Below, in pieces: positions 26,218-34,687 of a stretch of 64,000 bases of DNA. The notes beneath the pieces were generated by a model, which saw only the letters and a list, made by a program, of their open reading frames with translations, made no database searches and was not told the origin of the DNA. Source of the stretch: an uncultured Latescibacterota bacterium (GTDB taxonomy: Bacteria; Latescibacterota; UBA2968); NCBI GenBank assembly GCA_958295785.1, contig OY282377.1:5024896-5088895 (forward strand). Direction: 5' to 3'. Every line of letters starts with the position of its first letter. Position 1 is the stretch's first letter. A program made the translations under genes and the position numbers.

Positions 26218-26688
26218 CTAACATAAAGAAATCAAGCGTCTGAAACAGAGGAGTGAACAGCCGATGGAGAGGAACGCCTCATGGATGTCCGCTCTGCGTT
26301 CGTCGCGCACCCGCAGGCTGCGGAACTGACGGAGCCAGGCCAGCGTCCGCTCAACGACCCACCGGTACACGCCCAACCCGCTACCATGCTCTGCACCCCG
26401 TCGGGCGATCACCGACGAGATGTGGCGCGCACGCAGGGCCTTCCGGTGTGCCCTCGAGTCATAGGCACGCGCCGCATACAGCCGTTGGGGTCTGCGACGC
26501 GGACGACCGCGTTTGCCCCTGACCGCGGGCACAGCGTCCACCCATGGCAACCATTGCGTCACATCTGGCCGGTTCGCCCCGGTCACAATCGCGGCCAAAG
26601 GTACCCCGTTGGCATCGGTGATCCCATGATGCTTACGCCCGGGCTTGCGGCGGTCTGTGGGATTGGGGCCGGTTTTTCCCCCCAGCAC
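26218..26688 (-). pseudogene. IS5-type transposase, orfB, copy A, catalytic Asp lost
   Basis: 156 codons continuing the transposase. Copies B and C read LYADRAYDSR at the second catalytic Asp; copy A reads LYAARAYDSR, so the catalytic Asp is Ala. The Glu helix VVERTLAWLRQFR remains. Copy A is predicted inactive. Confidence 0.75.
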
Positions 26689-27028
26689 CTACCGCACGCA
26701 GGGAGGCGCTGTCCACGCAGGCACGAGACCAATCCAGGCCATCGGCCGCTCGCAGTTTGGACAACAGCAGATGATGAAGCCGCTCCCACACGCCGGCGTC
26801 ATGCCATGCCTTCAGACGACGCCAGCAGGTCATCCCGGAACCACACCCCATCTCTTGGGGCAACTGCTCCCACGGGATGCCGCTCTTCAGGACGAATAGC
26901 ATGCCGGTCAACGCCTTGCGGTCATCAATGCGCTTACGTCCGGGAAAGCGGAACCGTCCAGGCTTGGGAACCGGCAAAAGGGGGTGGACCTTTTCCCAGA
27001 GTTCATCGCTCACGAGTGGTTTGGACAT
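26633..27028 (-). CDS. IS5-type transposase, orfA, copy A
   Basis: 131 residues. MSKPLVSDELWEKVHPLLP start, DRKALTGMLFVLKSGIPWEQ and the first catalytic Asp in ACVDSASLRAVGAGGKNRP. AAGGAGG lies 5 bases before the ATG. The frame ends shortly after a G6A5 run where the ribosome would need to change frame to continue into orfB. Confidence 0.85.
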   Translation of the reverse strand: MSKPLVSDELWEKVHPLLPVPKPGRFRFPGRKRIDDRKALTGMLFVLKSGIPWEQLPQEMGCGSGMTCWRRLKAWHDAGVWERLHHLLLSKLRAADGLDWSRACVDSASLRAVGAGGKNRPQSHRPPQARA

Positions 27029-27404
27029 CTGTTCCTCCTTGCCCGGTTGCAGATGCCGGGCAAGGACGTTGTAAGGGTTGGGCTGAGGAGAAAATCGGCC
27101 TCTCACAAATCCATGTCAACGCTTTCTGTTAGGGCTTCTTAAAATCAAATGGGTATAACTGTCTGAAACGCGTATTAACCAGATGGCGCAGATGACGCGG
27201 ATTGGGCGGCACCGGTAGGGCAGAACGTGCAGGGGGTGTAAAGGATGTAGCAGGTGCGGAGGACGCAGTGAGTGGCAGGGGGTGGGGTTAATCCGCGCAA
27301 TCCCTAAATCCGCGACAATCCGCGATTCAGACAAGGGACTGACCGCTTGATGGCGGGAATGGGTGACGAACCACTTGACAGAGCGAGAGATATTGCAGAT
27401 TATT

Positions 27405-27652
27405 TATTGATGTTACACAGTTTGTCCAATTCAAGCTGTAAGACGTGTTCTGCTTGTGCGTGGTAAAAGTTGCCCCTGCGTGAACGGGTCTTTGTTTGCG
27501 ACTGTGGCTATGAAACTGACCGAGATTTGAACGCGGCCCCAAACATTCATCGGGTTGGGATGTCAACCCTTGCAGGAGAAGATGTCAGATGGCTTGTTGC
27601 TTTTGCCGCACTCTTTGTTGATCGCACAATCTCCTTAGAAGCCCTAACATAA
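27405..27652 (+). pseudogene. IS200/IS605 TnpB fragment, C-terminal zinc ribbon
   Basis: Encodes SCKTCSAC, an in-frame TAA, then LPLRERVFVCDCGYETDRD and LNAAPNIHRVG, the C-terminal zinc ribbon and final RuvC Asp region of TnpB. The front of the gene is absent and the frame is cut by a MITE at 27638. The mirror copy at 39605-39853 (minus) lacks the MITE. Confidence 0.8.
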
Positions 27653-27749
27653 AGAAATCAAGCGTCTGAAACAGAGGAGTGAACACCCGCAGGAATGCCT
27701 CAAAGTCGGCCTCTCACAAATCCATGGCAACGCTTTTTGTTAGGGACTC
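27638..27749 (-). mobile_element. 112-bp MITE derived from the IS5-type element
   Basis: Both ends match the IS (GAAGCCCTAACATAAAG and, inverted, GAGTCCCTAACAAAAAG) with the interior deleted. Flanked by TTA duplications at 27635-27637 and 27750-27752. The uninterrupted target exists at 39623-39625. Confidence 0.92.
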
Positions 27750-27756
27750 TTAGAAG

Positions 27757-27777
27757 CCCCTTTGCTTCAGCAAGGGG
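27757..27777 (+). repeat. IS200/IS605-type right-end hairpin
   Basis: CCCCTTTGC-TTCA-GCAAGGGG stem-loop just after the tnpB fragment, followed by AGTTCGTCAC, the layout of IS605-family ends. Confidence 0.6.
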
Positions 27778-27801
27778 AGTTCGTCACTTGGTGGTATCCC
27801 C

Positions 27802-28815
27802 ATGGCAGAATACGATACGATTTCCAAACATTTGATTCAAACCTACCCTGCCGATTTCGTCCGCTTCACCCTCGGACGGGCCGATGTCGAAATCCGCGCA
27901 ATCCTCGACCCCGAGATCCCTAGGGTTGAAACGCGCTTAACCGATAGCCTGATTCGCGTGTGGATTGATGGCGAGGAGGTCTTGGTACACACGGAATTTC
28001 AAACCACCGACAGCAGGGATTCCCCCATGCCGATCCGCATGGCCAGCTATATCATCCGGCTCATTGAATACTATGGCCTGCCGGTCTATTCCCATGTGAT
28101 CTACCTCCGGCCCGATGCCGGGCGACGCGATGAAGGGCTTTACCTCCAAAAGCATCCGGACTACCCAGTGGTGGTGCGCTATAAGGTGATTCGGCTGAAC
28201 GAGATAGACGGGCAAGACATTGTTGAGGGCGGTCATCCGGGTTTGCTTCCATTCGCGCCATTGATGAAGCGTCCTGCGGGGATGACTTCTGAGGAATGGT
28301 TGCGTCAGTGCATTCGCAGGACCGATGCCGTGTCGTTGGCGCAGGCAGAAAAGGCTAACTTTTTGGGCGGCTTGGCAGTATTAAGTGGGTTGGCGTATGA
28401 TCCAAACACTATCACGAGTATCATTTCTCAGGAGGGTCTTATGGACGCGATTATGCGTGAATCATCGTTTGCCCAATACCTCAAGGAACAGGGCGTTAAA
28501 CAAGGCATTGAGCAGGGCATTGAGCAGGGCATTGAGCAAGGCATTGAGCAAGGCATTGAGCAAGGCATTGAGCAAGGCATTGAGCAGGGCATTGAGCAGG
28601 GCATTGAGCAGGGCATCGAGCAGGGCATTGAGCGAGGCATCCAAGAGAGCATCCGAGAAGCGTTGGCGGTTCGCTTTGATGCGGGTGTGGCCGGCCAGTT
28701 CGCTGATCGCATTGCGGTCATCGACGATTTGCAACGGCTCAAGCAGTTGCTTCATGCGGCGGTGCAAGTCAATAATCTGGCGGCATTTCAGCGTGTGTTG
28801 GATGCGGAGGCATGA
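27802..28815 (+). CDS. Rpn-family PD-(D/E)XK nuclease A1 with GIEQ repeats
   Basis: 337 residues. The N-terminal nuclease domain (about 1-160) carries the superfamily residues Asp48 (RLTDSLIR) and Glu65-x-Gln67 (VHTEFQT), as in recombination-promoting nuclease/PDDEXK_2 proteins. Residues 214-337 form a separate C-terminal unit: MDAIMRESSFAQYLKEQG, then eleven tetrapeptides GIEQ (the last GIER) from 235, and a helical tail. An ATG at codon 214 has its own strong ribosome site. Rpn proteins are toxic DNases linked to anti-phage defence. A near-identical gene lies in the inverted arm at 38500-39573. The start has only a weak upstream site. Confidence 0.85.
   Translation: MAEYDTISKHLIQTYPADFVRFTLGRADVEIRAILDPEIPRVETRLTDSLIRVWIDGEEVLVHTEFQTTDSRDSPMPIRMASYIIRLIEYYGLPVYSHVIYLRPDAGRRDEGLYLQKHPDYPVVVRYKVIRLNEIDGQDIVEGGHPGLLPFAPLMKRPAGMTSEEWLRQCIRRTDAVSLAQAEKANFLGGLAVLSGLAYDPNTITSIISQEGLMDAIMRESSFAQYLKEQGVKQGIEQGIEQGIEQGIEQGIEQGIEQGIEQGIEQGIEQGIEQGIERGIQESIREALAVRFDAGVAGQFADRIAVIDDLQRLKQLLHAAVQVNNLAAFQRVLDAEA
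28428..28443 (+). promoter_or_regulatory. Intragenic Shine-Dalgarno and start inside rpn A1
   Basis: CTCAGGAGGGTCTTATG: an 8-base near-perfect Shine-Dalgarno 4-5 bases before an in-frame ATG at codon 214. Conserved at the same codon in all four full rpn genes and in both truncated copies. Confidence 0.75.
28441..28815 (+). CDS. Predicted intragenic Rpn C-terminal protein (RpnS-like), A1
   Basis: 124 residues in the same frame as the full gene, covering the GIEQ repeat and tail but not the nuclease domain. In E. coli, small proteins translated from within rpn genes bind and block the full-length toxin. The internal ribosome site here is stronger than that of the full gene, which supports independent expression; expression itself is inferred. 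Confidence 0.6.
   Translation: MDAIMRESSFAQYLKEQGVKQGIEQGIEQGIEQGIEQGIEQGIEQGIEQGIEQGIEQGIEQGIERGIQESIREALAVRFDAGVAGQFADRIAVIDDLQRLKQLLHAAVQVNNLAAFQRVLDAEA
28504..28635 (+). repeat. 12-bp tandem repeat (GIEQ), 11 units
   Basis: Units GGCATTGAGCA(A/G), ten GIEQ and a final GIER. Unit number differs in the related copies: 16 (38680-38871), 10 (37626-37745) and 8 (38165-38260). Confidence 0.95.
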
Positions 28816-28955
28816 CGCGATTTCCCGCTGAATGACAAGCGGAGCATTGCGTAACGTCAAATGTTCACTGAAATCAGCTTTGGGCTTTCAGCCCCACCTC
28901 TCCACCGCTGATTGCTTGTTTTGCTGACCGCCAACCGCTGACAACGAAAAACAAA

Positions 28956-28982
28956 AGCCCGAGTTCCTTGCGAACCCGGGCT
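28956..28982. terminator. Bidirectional hairpin terminator after rpn A1
   Basis: AGCCCGAGTTC/GAACCCGGGCT stem with A run before and T-rich tract after. The inverted copy is at 37279-37304. Confidence 0.7.
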
Positions 28983-29047
28983 TGTTTTGTGACCCCTTGT
29001 CTGAATCAGGATAAACTTCTGTCGAAGTTGTACGCCGTTATTCAGGA

Positions 29048-29270
29048 TTATATGACCCTCATGTAGCGACGTTCTAAAATTCTACCCCCTCGCTTCTGCT
29101 CAACGTTAGGATATTACCTCTTATGTGGTACTGATAGGTATAAGTAGTGCCATCTTCATTAGTCATGGTAAGTACATCGTCCGCAATGCTCCACTGTCCT
29201 CTTTTACTTTCATCCAAAGGAGTGTAAGTGTATTTATCGTATGAGTTGTCCGCGTGGAAGTGAAGTGAAT
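29048..29270 (-). pseudogene. Lipocalin-like domain fragment, C-terminal
   Basis: About 75 codons of a beta-strand protein: DKYTYTPLDE, GQWSIADDVLTMTNEDG, YQYHIRGNILTLSRSEG, then ERRYMRVI-stop. A five-G run shifts the frame before the last strand; the mirror copy at 37062-37213 has six G and stays in frame. The N-terminal part is missing, cut near a MITE. Confidence 0.55.
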
Positions 29271-29284
29271 GGGGCTAAATATAA

Positions 29285-29396
29285 GAGTCCCTAACAAAAA
29301 GCGTTGACATGGATTTGTGAGAGGCCGACTTCGAGGCGTTCCTGCGGGTGTTCACTCATCTGTTTCAGACGCTTGATTTCTTTATGTTAGGGCTTC
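29285..29396 (+). mobile_element. 112-bp IS5-derived MITE
   Basis: Starts GAGTCCCTAACAAAAAGCG and ends TTTATGTTAGGGCTTC. The flanks are TAA and TTA, so the target duplication is not a perfect match. Marks the outer edge of the left inverted arm. Confidence 0.85.
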
Positions 29397-29499
29397 TTAG
29401 TATTAGGGGGGTAGGTCCCGATAATGTTAAAACAGTTTTGGATGGGTGGTTGGGGGACTGACCGCTGACCACTTGGGGATCGGGTCAAACGGGATTCGT

Positions 29500-30210
29500 C
29501 TATTCGTCTGTTCGTCCATCCACATCTTGAGAGAAATCATCCCCATCCACAGGCGGACTGGCAACAGCCCCTACAGACACGTCACGCGCGCCAGCGGCTC
29601 GCAAAGCGAGAGCGCATGCATTGAGCGTTGCGCCGGTCGTGATGACGTCGTCAATCAAAAACACCTTTTGCCCTTCAATCGCCGCGGGCTTACGCACGCG
29701 AAATGCCCCCATCACATTGTATTGGCGTTCAAAAACGCCCAAGCGCGTTTGCGTGGGGGTTGCGCGCATGCGGTTCAGCGCGTTGGCGATCACGCTGACG
29801 CCCGATACCCGTCCCGCGGCCCGTGCGATCACCTCGCTCTGATTGTACCCACGCGCTCTTTTTTTCGCCGGATGGAGTGGCACAGGGACGATCACCGCAT
29901 CGGGATCGACCGCATTCGCTATCCGCTGTCCCAACGCCTCGCCGAATATCTGCCCGGGAAGCGTTTTGCCCCGGTATTTGAGCGCGTGAATCAAGGCCCG
30001 AACACAGTCGTTAAATTGGTATAAAATCACGGTTTGATCAAATTCGTATTCAAAACTCGCTTTGTGTACTTGTGGATCCCAAGCCTCGAGCTCATCCCGA
30101 CGCGAATCACACATCCCCGGCAAGTTGGGCAACGGGGCTTTGCAAATCAAACAGGACGACGGATACACAAAATTTATGGTTGCTTGCCAAATTTTTCGCG
30201 CTGCTCGCAT
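29500..30210 (-). CDS. comF: ComF-family phosphoribosyltransferase-like protein
   Basis: 236 residues. VPVPLHPAKKRARGYNQSE and the PRPP-binding VFLIDDVITTGAT are the ComF signatures. The N-terminal zinc-binding region has CLIC and one more Cys (near 34), but the fourth expected Cys reads Ser (GMCDSRR), so zinc binding may be weakened. The family is needed for DNA uptake in competent bacteria, but the gene is also widespread in non-competent ones. Stands alone, divergent from the HAD-YvcK gene. Confidence 0.9.
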   Translation of the reverse strand: MRAARKIWQATINFVYPSSCLICKAPLPNLPGMCDSRRDELEAWDPQVHKASFEYEFDQTVILYQFNDCVRALIHALKYRGKTLPGQIFGEALGQRIANAVDPDAVIVPVPLHPAKKRARGYNQSEVIARAAGRVSGVSVIANALNRMRATPTQTRLGVFERQYNVMGAFRVRKPAAIEGQKVFLIDDVITTGATLNACALALRAAGARDVSVGAVASPPVDGDDFSQDVDGRTDE

Positions 30211-30383
30211 GATTTTTCTTCTTTCCCGTTTTTGTTTTTTTGTCTATTTTGGGTGGTACCCTCACCTTTTCCCCTTTTCCCTTCAGGGTACAGTTCGCAA
30301 CAGAAGTTCCTCTCTGTTTTCCCTCCATCCCCCAACAGGTCAAAACGCGCTCCTATTCCACAACCTCATGCGGAGGGTTTGCC

Positions 30384-32345
30384 GTGTCTCTGGAAAATGC
30401 CCGTGCTGTCGCGTTCGATTTCGACGGCACGCTTTTTGACTTGACGCCCGTTGTCAAGGCCGCTCGCAAGCGAGTCGCTGCCTTGCTGTTTTCAAACGGC
30501 TTTTTCGCCTCTCGGGCCTACGCGCTCAAACGCATTGAGGTGCTCGAACGCAAACACGGCCCTTATTATTCGTCCTCGCCCTATTATTTTGCGTTTTTCG
30601 ACATTGCCAAAGCGATCTTCAAGGACAAGCCCGACCAGGTTCGCGGCTTTCTCGACAAACAAAATACCGACCCGGAAGCCGATCCCGTGGAAGCACTCGT
30701 AGCCGAAATGGAGCGCGTGTACAACGCCGAAGAAGTCGAAGACATTCGCCCCTATTCAGATGTTTTGCACACCCTTCGGGAATTGCGTATCGCGGGCTAC
30801 AAACTGTTCATGGTCACGCTGGGCAGGTCGCGGCGGCAGCGCAACAAAATTGATCGCTTGGGCATTGCCCCCTATTTTGACCGCATCATCAACGAAGGCC
30901 CGCCCGCACACGAGTACTGGTTTTCAGAACTCATGGAAAGCCACGGCCTCTCGCCCGACCAACTCGTCGTTGTTGGCGACCGCACACACGATGAAATCCG
31001 TGCGGGCAATCGCCAGAACCTCACCACCGTTTGGTTGCGGCGCGGCAGATTTTCCCGGGAAACACCTATGTTGGGAGACCGCCCTGACTACGAAATCAAA
31101 TACCTCTCTCAACTCTCTACGTTGTTGCACTTGGCGCGGCTGGGCAAAAACCCCGATCAATTCAAAGTTGCCGTTATCGGCGGCGGAACGGGGTTGCCCA
31201 CGGTTTTGCGCGGGTTGCGGCCCTATACCCATCATCCGACAGCGGTCGTCGCCGTGACCGATACCGGCGCGTCTTCCGGGCGCATCCGCTGGAATTTGGG
31301 CGTGCAACCCCCGGGCGACATTCGCAATGCCCTCACCGCGCTCGCCGATCCCCAACAGGTCTCGCAAGGGCTTTTTCGCGTCTTTCAACATCGCTTTCCC
31401 AACAGCGAACACGAATCCGGCATTTTTAAGAACGACCACATCGGCAATTTCCTGGTTGCCGCACTCACGCAGCAACTCGGGGATTTTCACGCGGCCATCC
31501 AAACCGCCAGCGACATGCTGCACGTTCAGGGCACGATTTTCCCCGCGAGTACGGACAATGTCGATATTTGCGCCGAACTGGTAAATGGCGAACACCGCTA
31601 TACCGAATGGATGGTCAGAAAGCCCGGCAAGCCGCCGCTCGAGCGAGCCTATCTCGTTTCGAACACCGCGCTTTTGAACGAACTCAATCGCAAGGGCAAC
31701 GCGCTCGAGCGCACGGTCGATCCCGAAACCGGACAAGTTGAAATTCGCGCGTGCAAGGGGCAAAATGTGGGGTTGGAACAAAACCGGGTCAGCGCGCCAC
31801 GCGGGGCCTTGCAGGCCATTGCAGATGCCGATGTCGTGGTCATTGGGCCGGGCAGTTTGTTCACCAGCGTGATCACCAACCTCCTCGTGCCCGACATTCA
31901 GCAGGCCCTCATAGACCGCAGCCAGGGCAAAACCATCTACGTGTGCAATATCGTCACGCAGCCCGGGCAGACCGACCATTTTCGCGCATCAGATCATCTC
32001 AAAACGATCCTCCGCCACTTTCCCAAGGATCAGCCTGCGGGCATCATCGATCACATGCTGGTGCAAGACCCTCGGGTTTTCCAAACGCCCAAAAGCCGTG
32101 CGTGGCACCCCTTGCTCGAGCAGTACAAAAAAGATGGCAAAGTTCTCGTTGCGTGCGATTCGGAAACGCTCGACGCGATGGGGGCGTGGACGCAGGCGGA
32201 CTTTGTCGAGGAATTTCAACCCGAAGCCACAGAGCGCGGGGTGGGCGATTTCATCAGCCACGATCCGGCCAAAGTCTCCGATGCAATATGTCGCATCTTC
32301 TGCGGCCTGAGCGTGCCGGATTATTGGGGCTTGGATGAGTATTAG
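30384..32345 (+). CDS. Fused HAD hydrolase - YvcK/CofD-like protein
   Basis: 653 residues. The first 250 or so form a HAD-family phosphatase: VAFDFDGTLFDLTP (nucleophile Asp), a Thr/Ser motif in MVTLG, and VVGDRTHDEI. The remainder is a YvcK/CofD-fold domain: VAVIGGGTGLPTVLRGL (about 260), VAVTDTGASSGRIR, PPGDIRNALTALA, GNFLVAALT and VIGPGSLFTSVI. YvcK proteins act in carbon metabolism and cell shape in other bacteria and bind UDP-sugars. The two domains are normally separate proteins. The start is GTG 30384 with GGAGGG upstream; ATG 30240 would add 48 residues of unlikely sequence. Confidence 0.85.
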   Translation: MSLENARAVAFDFDGTLFDLTPVVKAARKRVAALLFSNGFFASRAYALKRIEVLERKHGPYYSSSPYYFAFFDIAKAIFKDKPDQVRGFLDKQNTDPEADPVEALVAEMERVYNAEEVEDIRPYSDVLHTLRELRIAGYKLFMVTLGRSRRQRNKIDRLGIAPYFDRIINEGPPAHEYWFSELMESHGLSPDQLVVVGDRTHDEIRAGNRQNLTTVWLRRGRFSRETPMLGDRPDYEIKYLSQLSTLLHLARLGKNPDQFKVAVIGGGTGLPTVLRGLRPYTHHPTAVVAVTDTGASSGRIRWNLGVQPPGDIRNALTALADPQQVSQGLFRVFQHRFPNSEHESGIFKNDHIGNFLVAALTQQLGDFHAAIQTASDMLHVQGTIFPASTDNVDICAELVNGEHRYTEWMVRKPGKPPLERAYLVSNTALLNELNRKGNALERTVDPETGQVEIRACKGQNVGLEQNRVSAPRGALQAIADADVVVIGPGSLFTSVITNLLVPDIQQALIDRSQGKTIYVCNIVTQPGQTDHFRASDHLKTILRHFPKDQPAGIIDHMLVQDPRVFQTPKSRAWHPLLEQYKKDGKVLVACDSETLDAMGAWTQADFVEEFQPEATERGVGDFISHDPAKVSDAICRIFCGLSVPDYWGLDEY

Positions 32346-32366
32346 CGGTCGGCAAGAGAGTTTTTA

Positions 32367-32860
32367 TACCAATTTGCTTTTGAGTTGTCCGTATCCTGCC
32401 TCCTATCAGGGAGGAATGAGGGATGGGGAACAGACGTTCCGCAGCACTCAGGCGTTGCTTGTCTAAAGCGTTTGGTCCTACAGCATCGTTTGTTGCCTTC
32501 GATGCGTTGGCTACGCCTGTGCCTACGGCGTGCGGCGACCGACTTTTTTTCAACAGCAAAAAAAGTAGGCGAGCGGGGTACAACTGCCCCAGCAGTTCAA
32601 AAATGCCGCTCTCAGGCGCCGAGAGGCTGGCACAGCGCAAATCGCTTTTGTAGTATACGCCATGCGTTGGCCTGCGAAGAGAGTTGCAAGATGGATGTGG
32701 GTTGCGAGACGGCCTTGCGCGCTGTGCGTGATGGTTTTGTCTGATGGGCTTTTGGGATGGCATTTTTGCAATGGCTTATTTGACGTACTGCGTAACGTCA
32801 AGGGGATCGCTTGCTGGCAACATATCGCATCACATGAGGACAACAGCTATTCAATTTGGT
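32367..32860 (+). repeat. Family-2 long repeat, copy b
   Basis: About 490 bases: ACCAATTTGCTTTTGAGTTG at the start and GGGATCGCTTGCTGGCAACA near the end. Internally holds GCGGGGTACAACTGCC. No gene seen in this gap. Confidence 0.75.
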
Positions 32861-32949
32861 ATTGGCAACGGTTGGGCGTTCAATGGCTGATAGCTTATGC
32901 ACGGATCTCGTAGCTATACCCCGTCCGCTGATTCACAGGTTTATTTCAA

Positions 32950-33636
32950 ATGACAAAAAAAATTAAAGGCATCATCTTCGATCTCGACGATACCTTGTTC
33001 GACTGCATGGGTCAACTTACCCAACCGGCCCGGCGCAGGGCCGCGCGTATCCTCGCTTCGGCGCGTCCCGGTCTCTCCGTTGAAACCGCTTGCCGACAAC
33101 AGGAGTTGCTCGCCCAAACCCATGAATCTTCAGAGGCGATTCGCGTGCTCGGTGTGCAACGCGATATTCCGCCCCACATCGTCAAACGGGCACTCGATGC
33201 GTACAATTCCCTCAAGGTAGAAGCCATCGCGCCATTTCCCGATGTGCCAGACATTCTTGCGACCCTTACTCAGCGCGATTATGAGCTCGCCCTTGTCACC
33301 GCTGGATACCCCGACCGCCAGCGCGAAAAAGTTCACCTGCTCGGCTTGGGCGATTATTTTAGCGAGACCGACAACACGCTCATTTTATGCGACACCCGCA
33401 AAACCGACAAAGGGCCATGCCTCGTGCAGGCCGCAAAAGTCCTCGCGCTGCCCCACGCCCAAATCCTCTGCGTGGGCGACAAACTCACCGACGAGATCGC
33501 CGCTGCCAATACCCTCGGCATGACCACCGTTCGCATGCGCCACGGGCGACAAAAACACAGAGTACCCCAAACGCCAACAGAACAACCCGATTGCGAAATA
33601 GACCGCATCGCGCAAGTGCTGTCACTCCTGCCATAA
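32950..33636 (+). CDS. HAD-superfamily hydrolase
   Basis: 228 residues. IIFDLDDTLFDCMGQ with the nucleophile Asp, ALVTAG, RKTDKGP with the catalytic Lys and CVGDKLTDEIAAAN with the metal-binding Asp. A phosphatase of small phosphorylated metabolites; substrate unknown. No ribosome site stands out before ATG 32950. Related in fold to, but not a duplicate of, the HAD half of the upstream fusion. Confidence 0.85.
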   Translation: MTKKIKGIIFDLDDTLFDCMGQLTQPARRRAARILASARPGLSVETACRQQELLAQTHESSEAIRVLGVQRDIPPHIVKRALDAYNSLKVEAIAPFPDVPDILATLTQRDYELALVTAGYPDRQREKVHLLGLGDYFSETDNTLILCDTRKTDKGPCLVQAAKVLALPHAQILCVGDKLTDEIAAANTLGMTTVRMRHGRQKHRVPQTPTEQPDCEIDRIAQVLSLLP

Positions 33637-33654
33637 CAAAAACGAGCAACCCGA

Positions 33655-33800
33655 CGGGCGGGCACGGGGCCACGCCCCTACCGATTCGTCTCTTCGTCCA
33701 TTCGGGTAGGCACGGGGGCACTGCCCCTACGATTCTTCTATCATCTGTTCCTCTGTGGTTGCTTTTCGCTTCAGGCAGGCACGGGGGCACTGCCCCTACG
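33655..33800 (+). repeat. Three REP-like GC hairpin repeats (family 1)
   Basis: Copies at 33655-33683, 33703-33731 and 33772-33800 in the convergent gap between the HAD gene and the SAM hydrolase gene, followed by an inverted TTGTACCCCGT motif near 33820. Confidence 0.85.
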
Positions 33801-33889
33801 ATTCGTTGATGAACTGCTGTCGCAGTTGTACCCCGTTCCGTTGATTCGCTCGCCTATCATCTGCGCTCATCTGCGTCATCTGCGGATAC

Positions 33890-34687
33890 TCACTTTTCAC
33901 TCCTCGCCTGAATCCGAATCTCATCCCCGCGTTTGAGGTCGAGCACGCGGCCCGCACTGCCTCCGCGAACCGCGATTTCCAACGTGTCCAAACTGCCGTA
34001 AAGCGCGAGTGCTTGTCCTTCCTCGACATTGGCATACGTTTGGCATATCCGATCAAAACGGGTCTCGCCTATGGCGATCTCAAACGCGCCATCGGGATAT
34101 TTTTTGTCGATCCGCGCCCGAGAGATCATTGAAATGGCATTGCCAAAATGGTCCACGCTGACCACCCGTCCAATGAGTGCATCGGCCTCTTCTTTCACGC
34201 CCCACAAATCGCAGGTGACCGGATCGTCAATTTCCGGCCCCACCTCGTCACAGGGCACGCCCTTGAGCAAATGCGCCCCCACCAGCGCGAACACATCGCG
34301 TCCGTGAAATGTCGAACTGACCTGCGGGCGCATCAAGGCCGCATTTTCAATCTCCACAATCCGCCGCACGGCCTCGCGTGCGTAAACCCCTGAAAACAGA
34401 CCATTGTCCGGCCCGACATACGCAAAGTGCTCGGTTTCGACGACAATGCCCCTGCGGTTACTGCCCACACCGGGGTCGATCACGCCAACGTGTACTGTGC
34501 CCGCAGGAAAAAATCGGCATGCACAATACATGGCAAACGCCCCCGCAGCAATGTCCTGCGGCGGTACATGATGGGTAATATCTACGATTTGAGCATCGGG
34601 CAGATAGGTGAGCACCACGCCCTTCATCGCGGCGACATAACCATCAGAAACGCCAAAATCTGTAGTCAATGTCAAAATTCGGTTCAT
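33890..34687 (-). CDS. SAM hydroxide adenosyltransferase (DUF62/chlorinase-like)
   Basis: 265 residues. TLTTDFGVSDGYVAAMKGV at the N-terminus, VDITHHVPPQDI, GVIDPGVGSNRRG, VGPDNGLFSGV and VDHFGNAISMI are signatures of the family that splits S-adenosylmethionine into adenosine and methionine with water (the fluorinase/chlorinase relatives use halide). No fluorinase-type insertion is evident, so the hydroxide type is the likelier. ATG 34687 is used; a GTG five codons upstream is possible. Ribosome site weak. Confidence 0.9.
   Translation of the reverse strand: MNRILTLTTDFGVSDGYVAAMKGVVLTYLPDAQIVDITHHVPPQDIAAGAFAMYCACRFFPAGTVHVGVIDPGVGSNRRGIVVETEHFAYVGPDNGLFSGVYAREAVRRIVEIENAALMRPQVSSTFHGRDVFALVGAHLLKGVPCDEVGPEIDDPVTCDLWGVKEEADALIGRVVSVDHFGNAISMISRARIDKKYPDGAFEIAIGETRFDRICQTYANVEEGQALALYGSLDTLEIAVRGGSAGRVLDLKRGDEIRIQARSEK

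Larger units (their letters stand above)
26212..27138 (-). mobile_element. IS5-type insertion sequence (IS427-like), copy A
   Basis: 927 bp between GAAGCCCTAACA-type inverted ends with 3-bp TTA target duplications (26209-26211, 27139-27141). Two overlapping frames encode one DDE transposase. Near-identical copies: 35190-36115 and 40123-41049. Confidence 0.9.

Noticed and set aside
30240-30383. ATG start 48 codons upstream in the HAD-YvcK gene
   Set aside because: The extension is unlike any HAD protein, and GTG 30384 has GGAGGG at proper spacing just before the catalytic motif.
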